64,000 nucleotides of DNA from Oscillospiraceae bacterium (GCA_900768995.1 CAAGEZ010000014.1:1-64000), one strand, 5' to 3'. Shown: positions 16,540-25,326, counted from the stretch's first letter. Made by a program: numbers and translations. Notes: generated by a model not told the origin, from the sequence alone.

Positions 16540-17085
16540 ATGTCAAAAACTATTCTTGTAACAGGCGGCGCAGCAAGCGGAAAATCCAGATGGGCAGTGT
16601 CATATCTTGCGGCCTGCGACTATGTGCTTTATCTTGCGGTTGCTGATGAGGTGGACCACGACACTATGGGACGCATCAAGTACGGAAACAAGCAGAATTT
16701 TGTTGAGTGGGACATAAAGACCGGTGCTGTGAAGTCTCCCACTGAATATATCACCGACCACAAGTTCATTATTTTTGATAATCTTGCGGCATATACTTCA
16801 AAGGTAATGAAAGAAATGTGCCCCGAGCTTTCAAAAATCGACGAGCAGACCAAAAAGGATATCGAAAAGAGAATTATTGCCGATGTTACCGATATGTATG
16901 ATAAAATTATGGTGATAGACGGCACTATGATAACTGTAACTCTTGAAACAGGCTTCTCCGTAACTCCCGAAAATCACGATCAGGCTGTTTTCAGAGAAAT
17001 TCTCGGAAACGTTAATCAGCGTATCGCAAATATGTCCAACGAAGTTTATCTTTCCGCCAGCGGAATACAGTTCAAGATAAAGTAA
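16540..17085 (+). CDS. CobU-like P-loop protein lacking the guanylylated histidine
   Basis: 181 residues. The N terminus ILVTGGAASGKSRWA and the C terminus VTPENHDQAVFREILGNVNQ followed by NEVYLSASGIQFKIK match adenosylcobinamide kinase/guanylyltransferase (CobU) closely. CobU normally has a segment like RIxxHRxxRPxxW in which the His becomes guanylylated; here it reads RIKYGNKQNFVEW, without that His or the Arg-Pro. The kinase P-loop is intact. No cobalamin genes are nearby; it sits 22 bases after the diguanylate cyclase and 16 before pilT. It may be a repurposed nucleotide-binding protein or an unusual CobU. Confidence 0.75.
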   Translation: MSKTILVTGGAASGKSRWAVSYLAACDYVLYLAVADEVDHDTMGRIKYGNKQNFVEWDIKTGAVKSPTEYITDHKFIIFDNLAAYTSKVMKEMCPELSKIDEQTKKDIEKRIIADVTDMYDKIMVIDGTMITVTLETGFSVTPENHDQAVFREILGNVNQRIANMSNEVYLSASGIQFKIK

Positions 17086-17100
17086 GAGAGGGGAAAATTT

Positions 17101-18162
17101 ATGACATTTGAAGAATTTATTATGGAAGCAAGGGAGCTTGGGGCTTCCGATATCCACCTTACAGTTGGCGCACCCACAGTTGTCCGCATAAACGGCGAGC
17201 TGAAAAAGTTCAAGGAGCTTTCCGATGTTGTTGTAAACCGCACTATCCTTTCCATACTCAGCGCTGAGCAGGAGCAGCTCCTTACCACAGGCAAGGACAT
17301 TGATTTCAGCTTCCAGCTCGATAACGGCGCAAGACAGCGTGTGAACGTGTTCAGACAGAGCGGCAGACTTGCCTGCTGTATCAGACTTTTAAATGATAAG
17401 ATTCCCACTCTCGAGGACCTGAAAATGCCCTCAGTGCTCACCGAGCTTGCAGAGAAAAAGAGAGGACTTATCCTTGTTACAGGTCCCACAGGCTCCGGTA
17501 AATCCACAACACTTTCCGCAATGGTGGATTACATCAACAGAAACCGTGCCTGCCACATCATCACCATCGAAGACCCTGTTGAGTACAGATATGTTCCCGA
17601 CAAGGCTACCATTCATCAGCGTGAGATAGGCAGAGATGTCGGTTCATTCAGCGATGCCCTCAGAAGCGCCCTCCGTGAGGACCCCGATGTTATCCTCGTT
17701 GGCGAAATGAGAGACTATGAGACCATTTCCCTTGCAATGACTGCCGCAGAAACAGGACATCTTGTCCTTGCCACACTTCACACATCAGGCGCTGCCCAGA
17801 CCATTGACCGTATCATTGATGCCTGCCCTCCCCACGCACAGGAGCAGGTAAGAGCACAGCTTGCAAATATGCTTCAGGGCGTTATTTCCCAGACACTTCT
17901 TCCCACAGCTGACGGCAGGGGACGTGCTGCGGCTCTTGAGATTCTCATCGGCACAGACGCTGTAAGAAGCCAGATAAGAGCCAACAAGATACCTCAGATC
18001 GAGTCCACTATGCAGGCTGGCGCACGTCAGGGAATGTGCACTCTTCAGGATCATCTTGCAAGACTTTACAAGAGAAGCATCATTTCCTACGAGACTGCAA
18101 TGGAGTATGCTCCCGACAAGGCTGAAATGGAAAAGGCTCTGAATATGACCGCAGGATTCTGA
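17101..18162 (+). CDS. pilT: PilT-family type IV pilus retraction ATPase
   Basis: 353 residues. The N-terminal PAS-like domain opens with the PilT signature ASDIHLTVGAPTVVRINGEL. Walker A GPTGSGKST is at 128-136, the Asp box ITIEDPVEY follows, Walker B is LREDPDVILVGEMRD and the His box is TGHLVLATLHT. The C-terminal AIRNLIRE-type motif is present in degenerate form (AVRSQIRANKIPQIES). It powers pilus disassembly and twitching in other bacteria. No pilin or PilB/PilC genes are in the window, so the partner machine lies elsewhere. It is last in the operon with the diguanylate cyclase. Confidence 0.9.
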   Translation: MTFEEFIMEARELGASDIHLTVGAPTVVRINGELKKFKELSDVVVNRTILSILSAEQEQLLTTGKDIDFSFQLDNGARQRVNVFRQSGRLACCIRLLNDKIPTLEDLKMPSVLTELAEKKRGLILVTGPTGSGKSTTLSAMVDYINRNRACHIITIEDPVEYRYVPDKATIHQREIGRDVGSFSDALRSALREDPDVILVGEMRDYETISLAMTAAETGHLVLATLHTSGAAQTIDRIIDACPPHAQEQVRAQLANMLQGVISQTLLPTADGRGRAAALEILIGTDAVRSQIRANKIPQIESTMQAGARQGMCTLQDHLARLYKRSIISYETAMEYAPDKAEMEKALNMTAGF

Positions 18163-18177
18163 TATAGATATGATATC

Positions 18178-18212
18178 AATGCCTTTCTCACAGACGGAGA
18201 AAGGCATTTTTT
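18178..18212 (+). terminator. Terminator after pilT
   Basis: AATGCCTTTCTC (18178-18189) pairs with GAGAAAGGCATT (18197-18208) followed by T-run; ends the GGDEF-CobU-pilT operon. Confidence 0.88.
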
Positions 18213-18229
18213 CTGAAAGGTAATTGATA

Positions 18230-19546
18230 TTGAAAAATATACTTAAATGCATCGGCGCATTTTTTATTACAATAGCGGCGTTATGGGTGCTCCTTGTCCT
18301 TACCTCCCTTATACCGAACGGGAAAATAAGGACGAATATGTTCGGGAGTGCCGAGCAATATAACGGTGCTGCCCCCTTTTATCAGAGTGCAGGACGAAAC
18401 ACCGTCACGGATAATTATGCCGATGTGATACTTCTTAATGTGCTCTGGAACATCAAAAGTGACGATGCTTTTGTGTCCTCACTTGACACGAAATATTATG
18501 ACGGAGATGACGGGGTGACGGACAGAGGAGAAAACTACGGGCTTTTTTCCGCAGTTTTTGAGGACACCCCTCCCAACACCGATTATTCCCGATACTGGCA
18601 CGGTTCGGTCATTTTTATCCGTCCGATTATGCTTTTGGGGGACGTAGGGGTGGTAAAGCTTGCTGGCATTATTTTTGCCCTGCTTTTTCTCATCATCGAC
18701 TGCATTATGCTCATAAAAAGGCGGCAGAGCTTTGCAGCGGCGGCACTTGTGATATCATTTTTGGCGGTGCAGATGTACAATATCCGTCTTTCACTGGAAT
18801 ATATGCCCACCGTGCTCATATGTCTCGGAATGCTGCCATTTTTTGTGAGCCTTGAAAAAAAGGGAGATTTGACACTTTCGGTGCTCTCGGTCATATGCGG
18901 AACAATGACCGCATTTTTTGATTTTCTCACCACTGAAACGCTGACCATACTCATTCCCATTATCATAATTATGATGATTAGGAAAAATGAGGGACGGTTT
19001 GAGGGCTTCAAAAGTGAGCTTGCAACATCGGCAAAATGCGGTGTTTCGTGGGGGTGCGCATATCTTTGCACATTCCTTGTAAAATGGACTGCCGCAAGCA
19101 TTGTGACGGGTGAAAACAAGTTCATTGCCGCAATTTTCTCCGCAGAGGTGAGAGTTAACGGCGAAGCGGAGGAGCTTTCACCTGTTATGCAGATAATTCT
19201 TGCACCGCTTGCCAACATATCCGCAATGTTCGGGGGATATGAAAGGGTAAGCCCCGCAAATATCATCGCAGGACTTTTCATCACAGCCACACTTTCTGCG
19301 GGGATATTTTTCATATTCCGCAGGGGTGAAAAGGGCAGCGGCAAGGGCTTTGCCTGGCTTATGCTCGTACTCGGGTTTGTGCCGTATCTGCGGTATATTG
19401 TGCTGAACAACCACTCGTATCTCCACGAGTTCTTTACATACCGTGCTCAGGCGGCATCGGTGCTGGCGCTTATGGGGGCAGTGTGGTTTTACACCTTCGG
19501 CGCACCCGTGCCTGAGAAAAAGGGGAGAAAGGTGCGGCGGAAATGA
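18230..19546 (+). CDS. Polytopic membrane protein, unknown function, linked to GT2
   Basis: About 438 residues if translation starts at TTG 18230 (AAAGG nine bases upstream; the TTG at 18224 is too close). About nine to ten hydrophobic spans with a roughly 110-residue extracytoplasmic loop between the first two (contains YWHGSVIFIRP just before span 2). The layout resembles lipid-linked-sugar using GT-C type membrane proteins, but I see no diagnostic motif. Its stop overlaps the start of a GT2 glycosyltransferase by four bases, which supports a role in making or transferring a polyprenyl-linked sugar at the cell surface. Function assigned by context only. Confidence 0.6.
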   Translation: MKNILKCIGAFFITIAALWVLLVLTSLIPNGKIRTNMFGSAEQYNGAAPFYQSAGRNTVTDNYADVILLNVLWNIKSDDAFVSSLDTKYYDGDDGVTDRGENYGLFSAVFEDTPPNTDYSRYWHGSVIFIRPIMLLGDVGVVKLAGIIFALLFLIIDCIMLIKRRQSFAAAALVISFLAVQMYNIRLSLEYMPTVLICLGMLPFFVSLEKKGDLTLSVLSVICGTMTAFFDFLTTETLTILIPIIIIMMIRKNEGRFEGFKSELATSAKCGVSWGCAYLCTFLVKWTAASIVTGENKFIAAIFSAEVRVNGEAEELSPVMQIILAPLANISAMFGGYERVSPANIIAGLFITATLSAGIFFIFRRGEKGSGKGFAWLMLVLGFVPYLRYIVLNNHSYLHEFFTYRAQAASVLALMGAVWFYTFGAPVPEKKGRKVRRK

Positions 19547-20223
19547 GCGTGGAATTTACGATTCTTATGCCCTGTCTTAACGAGGAGAAAACAATGGGGG
19601 AGTGCATCAGACAGGCAAGGCGTGGAGCAGAAAAACTGGGGCTTTCCTATGAGATTCTCATAGCCGACAACGGCAGCGATGACAATTCCCGTGAAATTGC
19701 CGAAAAATGCGGTGCACGGGTGGTCGTTGTTCCCGAAAAAGGCTATGGAAGCGCACTTATCGGCGGCATAAAGGCGGCAAGGGGCAGATATGTAATTATG
19801 GGCGACTGCGACCTGAGCTATGATTTTACAAACCTTGAGGGCTTTGTAAGCGGGCTGAGAGAGGGGACAGACCTTGTTATGGGAAACCGTTTTAAGGGAA
19901 ATATTGAAAAGGGCGCAATGCCGTTTATGCACAGATATTTCGGTGTGCCCCTGCTTTCTTTTATGGGTCGGGTGAGGTTTCGGACCAATGTGGGGGATTT
20001 TCACTGCGGCATAAGGGCATTTGACCGTGAAAAGGCGCTTGATCTCGGACTTTCCTGCACCGGAATGGAGTTTGCAACGGAGATCATAGGAAAATTTGCA
20101 ATGTCGGGAGCGGTGATAAAGGAAATTCCCGCAGACCTCAGATGTGACGGACGAAACGGCAGATCACACCTCAGAAGTATCCGAGATGGATTCAGACATC
20201 TTTTTCTGATGATGAAACATTAA
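19543..20223 (+). CDS. GT2-family glycosyltransferase, dolichol-phosphate mannose/glucose synthase-like
   Basis: 226 residues. GT-A fold landmarks: MPCLNEEKTMGECI at the N terminus, IADNGSDDNS, GYGSALIGGIKAARGRYVIMGDCDLSYD (the DxD-like metal site), and the C-terminal FATEIIGKFAMSGAVIKEIP. Family members transfer a sugar from a nucleotide donor to polyprenyl phosphate. It has no C-terminal transmembrane anchor; the preceding membrane protein, overlapping by four bases, may fill that role. Its TAA stop codon overlaps the first base of the inverted-repeat element that follows. Confidence 0.85.
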   Translation: MSVEFTILMPCLNEEKTMGECIRQARRGAEKLGLSYEILIADNGSDDNSREIAEKCGARVVVVPEKGYGSALIGGIKAARGRYVIMGDCDLSYDFTNLEGFVSGLREGTDLVMGNRFKGNIEKGAMPFMHRYFGVPLLSFMGRVRFRTNVGDFHCGIRAFDREKALDLGLSCTGMEFATEIIGKFAMSGAVIKEIPADLRCDGRNGRSHLRSIRDGFRHLFLMMKH

Positions 20224-20382
20224 TACTAATAACCAATTAACCTATAGACAAATCCTCGGCTGAAATAAGCCCATTCGTCGTCAATCTCTCTTGCCGGGCG
20301 CAAAGCCCGCCTGCGGTCGCTTTCCTAGACTGGGCTTATTTCATCTGTCGGCTTTATCTATAGAACAATTGGTTATTAGTAT
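20223..20382. mobile_element. 160-bp hairpin element (MITE-like), copy 1
   Basis: Perfect 16-bp terminal inverted repeats (ATACTAATAACCAATT at 20223-20238 and its complement at 20367-20382). Pairing continues inward through CTATAGA and TGAAATAAGCCCA blocks, so most of the element folds into one long hairpin; the tip holds a small CGGGC/GCCCG stem. No coding capacity. The termini match those of a second, different-cored element at 49092-49195. Interpretation as a non-autonomous transposon relic is inference. Confidence 0.7.
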
Positions 20383-20554
20383 AAAAACGTACAAACAAAC
20401 AAAACACTGAAAGTTTCGGTCAAGCTTTTTAAGGTGCTTTTATTATCCGTATATCTTTTGACAGTTATCTCTGCTCATATTTTGTGAGCGGAGATTTTTG
20501 TTACATATTCCATAAAATACAGTTATCATATGCTAACCGATTGTATAATCATAC

Positions 20555-20600
20555 GAAAACGTTTTCTAACCGTTGACATAATGGGAAAAATCAGTATAAT
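20555..20600 (+). promoter_or_regulatory. Promoter of ABC transporter with GAAAACGTTTTC palindrome
   Basis: TTGACA (20573-20578), a 16-base spacer and TATAAT (20595-20600). A perfect 12-bp palindrome GAAAACGTTTTC lies at 20555-20566, seven bases before the -35 box, a typical operator position. The rest of 20383-20554 shows a weak hairpin (CTCTGCTCA / TGAGCGGAG, 20468-20494) followed by TTTTTG, perhaps a terminator. Confidence 0.65.
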
Positions 20601-20678
20601 GAATATATGAACAATTGAGCATATATTAGCGTGAATGAAAAAAGTCAAATAAAATAATCATTGAAAGGGTGTATGGGT

Positions 20679-21377
20679 ATGTTTATAGATATCAAGGATA
20701 TCAGAAAAAGCTACGGCAGCGGCGACAGCAAGGTGGAGGTCCTTAAGGGCATAAACATCGGCGTTGAAAAGGGTGAGTTCTGCGTTCTTCTCGGGCCTTC
20801 AGGAAGCGGAAAATCAACGCTCCTTAACATTATCGGCGGCATTGATGACGCTGATTCGGGGTACATTTCCATTAACGGCGAAAAGACCGAAAATATGAAC
20901 GAAAAGGCGCTGACGGAGTACAGACGCAAGCATCTCGGCTACATTTTCCAGATGTACAACCTCATTCCCAACCTCAATATCAAGGAAAACGTGGAGACAG
21001 GCGCATATCTCAGCGATCACCCTCTTGATGTTGATGAGATACTGAAAACTCTCGGACTTTACGAGCACCGTCACAAGCTTCCCTCACAGCTTTCAGGCGG
21101 TCAGCAGCAGAGATGCTCTATCGGACGTGCAATAGTCAAAAATCCCGACATTCTCCTCTGCGATGAGCCAACTGGCGCTCTTGACTACAACACCTCAAAG
21201 GAGATACTTAAGCTCATCGAGACTGTAAATCAGAAGTACAACACCACCATAATTATGGTAACTCACAACGAGGCTATCAAGGATATGGCTGACAAGGTGG
21301 TAAAGCTTCGTGACGGTATGATAAGAAAAGAGATACATAACGAAAAGAAGCTGTCCGCAGAAGAGCTTGACTGGTAA
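20679..21377 (+). CDS. ABC transporter ATP-binding protein, LolD/MacB type
   Basis: 232 residues from ATG 20679, nine bases after AAGGG; ATG 20673 is too near it. Walker A GPSGSGKST, Q-loop FQMYNLIPNLN, signature LSGGQQQRCSIGRA, Walker B DILLCDEPTGALD and the switch His (MVTHNEA) are all present. The TGALD form is typical of ATPases that drive FtsX-like permeases by mechanotransmission rather than substrate flow through a channel. It is followed 15 bases later by such a permease. Confidence 0.93.
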   Translation: MFIDIKDIRKSYGSGDSKVEVLKGINIGVEKGEFCVLLGPSGSGKSTLLNIIGGIDDADSGYISINGEKTENMNEKALTEYRRKHLGYIFQMYNLIPNLNIKENVETGAYLSDHPLDVDEILKTLGLYEHRHKLPSQLSGGQQQRCSIGRAIVKNPDILLCDEPTGALDYNTSKEILKLIETVNQKYNTTIIMVTHNEAIKDMADKVVKLRDGMIRKEIHNEKKLSAEELDW

Positions 21378-21392
21378 TAGGGGGGGCTTAAA

Positions 21393-24368
21393 ATGAGAGA
21401 TCCGCTGATAAAAAGAATACCGAGGGAGCTGGCAAAGGACGCTTCAAAATACATCGCCATTTTTATTATGATGGTGCTCCTCATTTCAATGTGTTCGGGA
21501 ATGAGAGTGGGAAATGAGAGCCTTAAAGCTGCCTATTACGAAAGCTTCGAGCTTTATAACCTTGAAGACGGACATATCACCTTTGACAAGGCACTCCCCG
21601 ATACGCTGAGGAGCGAGCTTGAAGAAAAGGGCGGCGTTACACTTTACGACAGCATTTATTTTGACGAAGCTACCGCTGAAACAGGAGCCGACATCAGGGT
21701 TTACAGACTGAGCGATACACTTAATAATCCCTGTCTGCTGAGCGGAGATTTTCCTGCGGCAGATAATGAGATAGCCATTGACCGAGTGTTTGCGAAAAAC
21801 AATGACATAAATGTGGGCGACAGCATCACTCTTTGCGGTAAGGCACTGAAAATAACAGGATTTGTGGCTCTTCCAAACTACAGCACACTTTTTGAGAAGA
21901 ACACCGACCCGATGTTTGACTCCATAAATTTCTCCGTTGCGATAATGACCGACAGCGGATATGAGAGCATCGGCAGCAGGAACATCAGCTACAATTACGC
22001 TTGGAAGTACAATACCTCATACAGCGATGATATCGAAGCCGCAGAGCTTTCTGACAAGCTCACTGATGTGCTTGAAGATGTGCTTACAGATTATGACGAG
22101 GCTATTGTTGAAGAGCAGGTAAACGAGCTTACTGACAGGCTTGAAACCGCTTCTGAGGAATACGGCGACATTCTCGGAGATGCCTTTGAGGAAAAGGTAA
22201 ATGACATCACCGACACCATTACCGAGGGCGCCGAGGAATACGGAAAGCTTTATCAGGCATCTATCGAAAAGAAGGTTACCGAGATTTCCGAAAATGCACA
22301 GAAGGGTGCGGAGGAATATGCGGCGCTTTATATGGCGACAGGTGAGAAGCCGAAAAAATCCGACCTTTCGGTCAATGTAGATGATTTCACCTTTGGTATT
22401 ATTGAAAATACCGTTGCCGCAATGCTTTCGGGTGAGGAATATTCAGCCCCCTCCGAGCAGGAGTTCATCAATGAATATATCGACAGCGTTCCGAAGCCTG
22501 CAAAAGATGAGCTTACCGTTGATGTTGATGACTTTATGTTCAGCGTTATCGAGGACAGCGTGGAGGCTGCCGTAAGAGGCGAGGAATACGGCGGGCCCTC
22601 CGAGGACGATTTCAAGGACGCTTATATCGACACTGTTCCCCGTCCGAAAAAAGAGGACATCTCCGTTCCCCTCGATGATTTTCTTTTTGGCATAATCGAG
22701 GACGCAGTTGATGCGGAGCTGAACGGCGAGGATTACGAAATGCCCGAGGACGAGGCTTTCGAGGACGAGATAGACAAGACCGACATTATTTCCGTAGACG
22801 ATTATCTTCCCCGTTACCTTAATCAGGGCGTTACATTCTCCATTGACGATATCGGCGGAGATGAAGCGGGCACAATGGTTATGTGCTATATGATGATTGC
22901 GGTAATCGCCTTTATTTTTGCGGTAACTATCTCAAACACCATCGTTTCCGAAGCAGGAGTTATCGGCACTCTCCGTGCGTCGGGCTACACAAAGGGCGAG
23001 CTTGTAAGACACTATATGGCAGTGCCCATAATCGTGACGCTGATTTCCGCAGTTGTGGGAAATATAATCGGCTACACGGTGATGAAGGATTTCTGCGTGA
23101 ACCTTTATCTCGGTTCCTATTCCCTCACCACCTACAAAACTCTCTGGAACGCTTCCGCATTTCTTGTCTCCACAGTGGGACCTATGATCCTTATGCTGGT
23201 GATAAATCTTTTCGTGCTCATTTCAAAGCTGAAGCTCAGCCCTCTGAAATTCCTGCGCCACGACCTTAAAAAGAACAGCAATAAAAAGGCTGTGAGACTT
23301 AACACAAAGATACCCTTCAAAACAAGATTCAGTCTCAGAATAATCCTCACAAATCTTTCCGGATACATCGTAATGATAATCGGAATACTTTTCGGCTCGG
23401 CACTTATCAGCTTCGGCGATATGTTCCCAAGAATGCTTGACGATTACAAGGATATGATAGTCGAGGATATCATAAGCAATTATCAGTACATACTTTATGA
23501 CAGCGAAGAAGCGGAGGGCACGGCTGACGAAAGTGCAGAGAAATTTGCAATGTCGAGCTATGATTTTTCCAAGGAGGGTTTCATTACCGACAGCATTTCC
23601 GTTTACGGAATTGAAAAGGACAGCCGCTATGTTCCTGCGGAAATACCCGAGGGCAAGGTGCTCATTTCCACGGGCATTAGCAAGAAATTCGGACTTAACA
23701 CAGGAGACACCATTGAGCTTGACGAGAAATACAAGCGTGACAGCTCCTATATTCTTGAAATAGGCGGCGTTTATGATTACAATTCCTCTTTGGCTGTCTT
23801 TATGGACCTTGATGACTATAACAGGACATTCGGAGAGAAGTCAGACTATTTCACAGGTTATTTCTCCGACAATGAGCTTACCGACCTTGACCCCGATGAC
23901 GTTGCGGCTGTTATGACAGCAAGTGATTACACCAAGCTTTCAGACCAGCTTATGGTATCAATGGGTTCGATGATGGACCTTATCAGGTGGTTCGGAGCAC
24001 TGTTCTTCATCATTGTAATGTATATCCTCTGCAAGCAGATAATCGACAGGAATTTCCAGTCAATTGCCATTACCAAGATACTTGGTTTCAGAAACAAGGA
24101 GATAGGCGGACTTTATATCGTCTCCACCGCTGTTGTTGTAGTGATAGGACTTGCTCTTGCAGTGCCATTTATCGACATACTGATGCGTGTGGTATTTGAG
24201 AAATATCTTTACACGATGATGGCAGGATATTTCCCGTACATAATGAGCCCGATGACCTATGTTGTTATGATAGTGACAGGTCTTGCCTGCTTTGCTATTG
24301 TGGCAGTTCTCCAGATGAGAAAGGTCTCCAGGGTATCTAAGAGCGAAGCACTTAAAAATGTGGAATAA
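21393..24368 (+). CDS. FtsX/MacB-like ABC permease with repeat-expanded extracellular domain
   Basis: 991 residues. TM1 is near residues 20-40; the large outer domain runs to about 490; three TMs of an FtsX module follow (about 495-620), then a second TM1-domain-TM3 unit to the C terminus (FtsX core ILGFRNKEIGGLY near 890). The first outer domain contains an insertion of two repeat types: three 26-residue units (240-317, each with EEY in the middle, coiled-coil like) and three units of about 49 residues (319-464, each with VDDF or LDDF and GEEY/GEDY). It probably reaches into the wall to move lipids, peptides or to activate hydrolases. The ATPase partner is just upstream. Confidence 0.85.
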   Translation: MRDPLIKRIPRELAKDASKYIAIFIMMVLLISMCSGMRVGNESLKAAYYESFELYNLEDGHITFDKALPDTLRSELEEKGGVTLYDSIYFDEATAETGADIRVYRLSDTLNNPCLLSGDFPAADNEIAIDRVFAKNNDINVGDSITLCGKALKITGFVALPNYSTLFEKNTDPMFDSINFSVAIMTDSGYESIGSRNISYNYAWKYNTSYSDDIEAAELSDKLTDVLEDVLTDYDEAIVEEQVNELTDRLETASEEYGDILGDAFEEKVNDITDTITEGAEEYGKLYQASIEKKVTEISENAQKGAEEYAALYMATGEKPKKSDLSVNVDDFTFGIIENTVAAMLSGEEYSAPSEQEFINEYIDSVPKPAKDELTVDVDDFMFSVIEDSVEAAVRGEEYGGPSEDDFKDAYIDTVPRPKKEDISVPLDDFLFGIIEDAVDAELNGEDYEMPEDEAFEDEIDKTDIISVDDYLPRYLNQGVTFSIDDIGGDEAGTMVMCYMMIAVIAFIFAVTISNTIVSEAGVIGTLRASGYTKGELVRHYMAVPIIVTLISAVVGNIIGYTVMKDFCVNLYLGSYSLTTYKTLWNASAFLVSTVGPMILMLVINLFVLISKLKLSPLKFLRHDLKKNSNKKAVRLNTKIPFKTRFSLRIILTNLSGYIVMIIGILFGSALISFGDMFPRMLDDYKDMIVEDIISNYQYILYDSEEAEGTADESAEKFAMSSYDFSKEGFITDSISVYGIEKDSRYVPAEIPEGKVLISTGISKKFGLNTGDTIELDEKYKRDSSYILEIGGVYDYNSSLAVFMDLDDYNRTFGEKSDYFTGYFSDNELTDLDPDDVAAVMTASDYTKLSDQLMVSMGSMMDLIRWFGALFFIIVMYILCKQIIDRNFQSIAITKILGFRNKEIGGLYIVSTAVVVVIGLALAVPFIDILMRVVFEKYLYTMMAGYFPYIMSPMTYVVMIVTGLACFAIVAVLQMRKVSRVSKSEALKNVE
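22110..22784 (+). repeat. In-gene tandem repeats of the FtsX permease (3 x 26 aa, 3 x about 49 aa)
   Basis: 22110-22343 encodes three 26-residue units beginning EEQVNEL, EEKVNDI and EKKVTEI. 22347-22784 encodes three longer units beginning KPKKSDLSV, KPAKDELTV and RPKKEDISV. The units are similar but not identical at DNA level, so the duplications are old and selected at the protein level. Confidence 0.8.
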
Positions 24369-24371
24369 TTG

Positions 24372-24407
24372 AAAAAATGCCGCTTCCGTTCAGTAACGGG
24401 AGCGGCA
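24372..24407 (-). terminator. Terminator of mntP
   Basis: ATGCCGCTTCCGTT / AACGGGAGCGGCAT hairpin (24377-24407) followed on the minus strand by six T. It lies in the convergent gap and may also slow transcripts from the FtsX gene. Confidence 0.82.
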
Positions 24408-24413
24408 TCTGGG

Positions 24414-24971
24414 TTATCCCATCAGATGTTCGATCAGAATCTTTATTCCGAGAATGATAAGTATTATTCCTCCCGCAAGCTCTGCTTTGGACTTGTACTT
24501 TGTTCCGAAAACCGAGCCTATCTTGACACCCGCAGCGGATATGATAAATGTGCACAGACCGATGAAAATTACGGCTTCAGCAATGTTTACGTCAAGGAAT
24601 GCAAAGGTCACGCCAACTGCAAGAGCGTCAATTGCGGTTGCAACGGCAAGCACGAGCATTGTCTTGGGAGCAAATGACGGGTCAGATCCCTCTTCATCAT
24701 CTGAAAGGGACTCCTTTATCATATTGAAGCCGATTATGGCAAGGAGAATAAATGCTATCCAGTGGTCAAAAGCGGTGATGTAGCTTTTGAAATTCACGCC
24801 CAGAAGATATCCGAGGGCTGGCATAAGCGCCTGAAATCCGCCGAACCACGCTCCGCAGATAAGTGAGTATTTGAACTTATACTTTGGCGTTGCAAGCCCC
24901 TTACAGACGGACACCGCAAAAGCGTCCATTGAGAGTCCCACGGCGATGAGGAAAAGTGTTATCATATCCAT
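24414..24971 (-). CDS. mntP: Manganese efflux pump MntP
   Basis: 185 residues, six predicted membrane spans. The family signature GLSMDAFAVSVCKG lies at residues 12-25 and its internal repeat ATAIDALAVGVTFAFLD at about 110-126; the Asp residues within them coordinate Mn2+. It exports excess manganese. The gene is preceded by a yybP-ykoY type riboswitch, which raises expression when Mn2+ is high. ATG 24971 follows AAAGGA by about ten bases; the in-frame ATG at 24965 is an alternative. Confidence 0.93.
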   Translation of the reverse strand: MDMITLFLIAVGLSMDAFAVSVCKGLATPKYKFKYSLICGAWFGGFQALMPALGYLLGVNFKSYITAFDHWIAFILLAIIGFNMIKESLSDDEEGSDPSFAPKTMLVLAVATAIDALAVGVTFAFLDVNIAEAVIFIGLCTFIISAAGVKIGSVFGTKYKSKAELAGGIILIILGIKILIEHLMG

Positions 24972-25021
24972 AGCTTGATGATCCTTTCACGGTTGTATAG
25001 TATTTTATGTCCGCAGAAAAA

Positions 25022-25160
25022 TAAAAAGACCCGCATACAGATAAAGCCAAAAAATTTCAGCTTCATCTGTATGTGAGTCTTATCAATTAAGGCAAACCGG
25101 ACTGAAAGCAGTCGGTATGTCGATTTGCCGCTTTATTTATAAAGCAGATTACTCCCCCAC
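25022..25160 (-). promoter_or_regulatory. yybP-ykoY manganese riboswitch with terminator
   Basis: On the minus strand the leader begins with GGGGGAGTAATCTGC (25145-25158), has a stem GGCAAATCG ... CGGTTTGCC enclosing ACATACCGACTG, and then a long hairpin CATACAGAT ... ATCTGTATG (25034-25074) followed by TCTTTTTATTTTT. These match the GGGGAGTA block, the GACATAC loop and the terminator of yybP-ykoY RNAs. A TTGAAA/TACAAT promoter (25189-25194, 25167-25172, spacer 16) starts it. Known ligand of the class is Mn2+, consistent with mntP downstream. Confidence 0.85.
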
Positions 25161-25326
25161 GGAAATATTGTACGTTAATTCTAACATATTTCAAGGCAGC
25201 TGTCAAGGATAATTGCTGCGGTGTGCATACAAATTTATGTATAAAATATCAGGAAATATATTGCAATTTCACCGAAAATACAGTATAATTAGTATATGGT
25301 AACTCTTATGAAAGGAATGGTAATTT

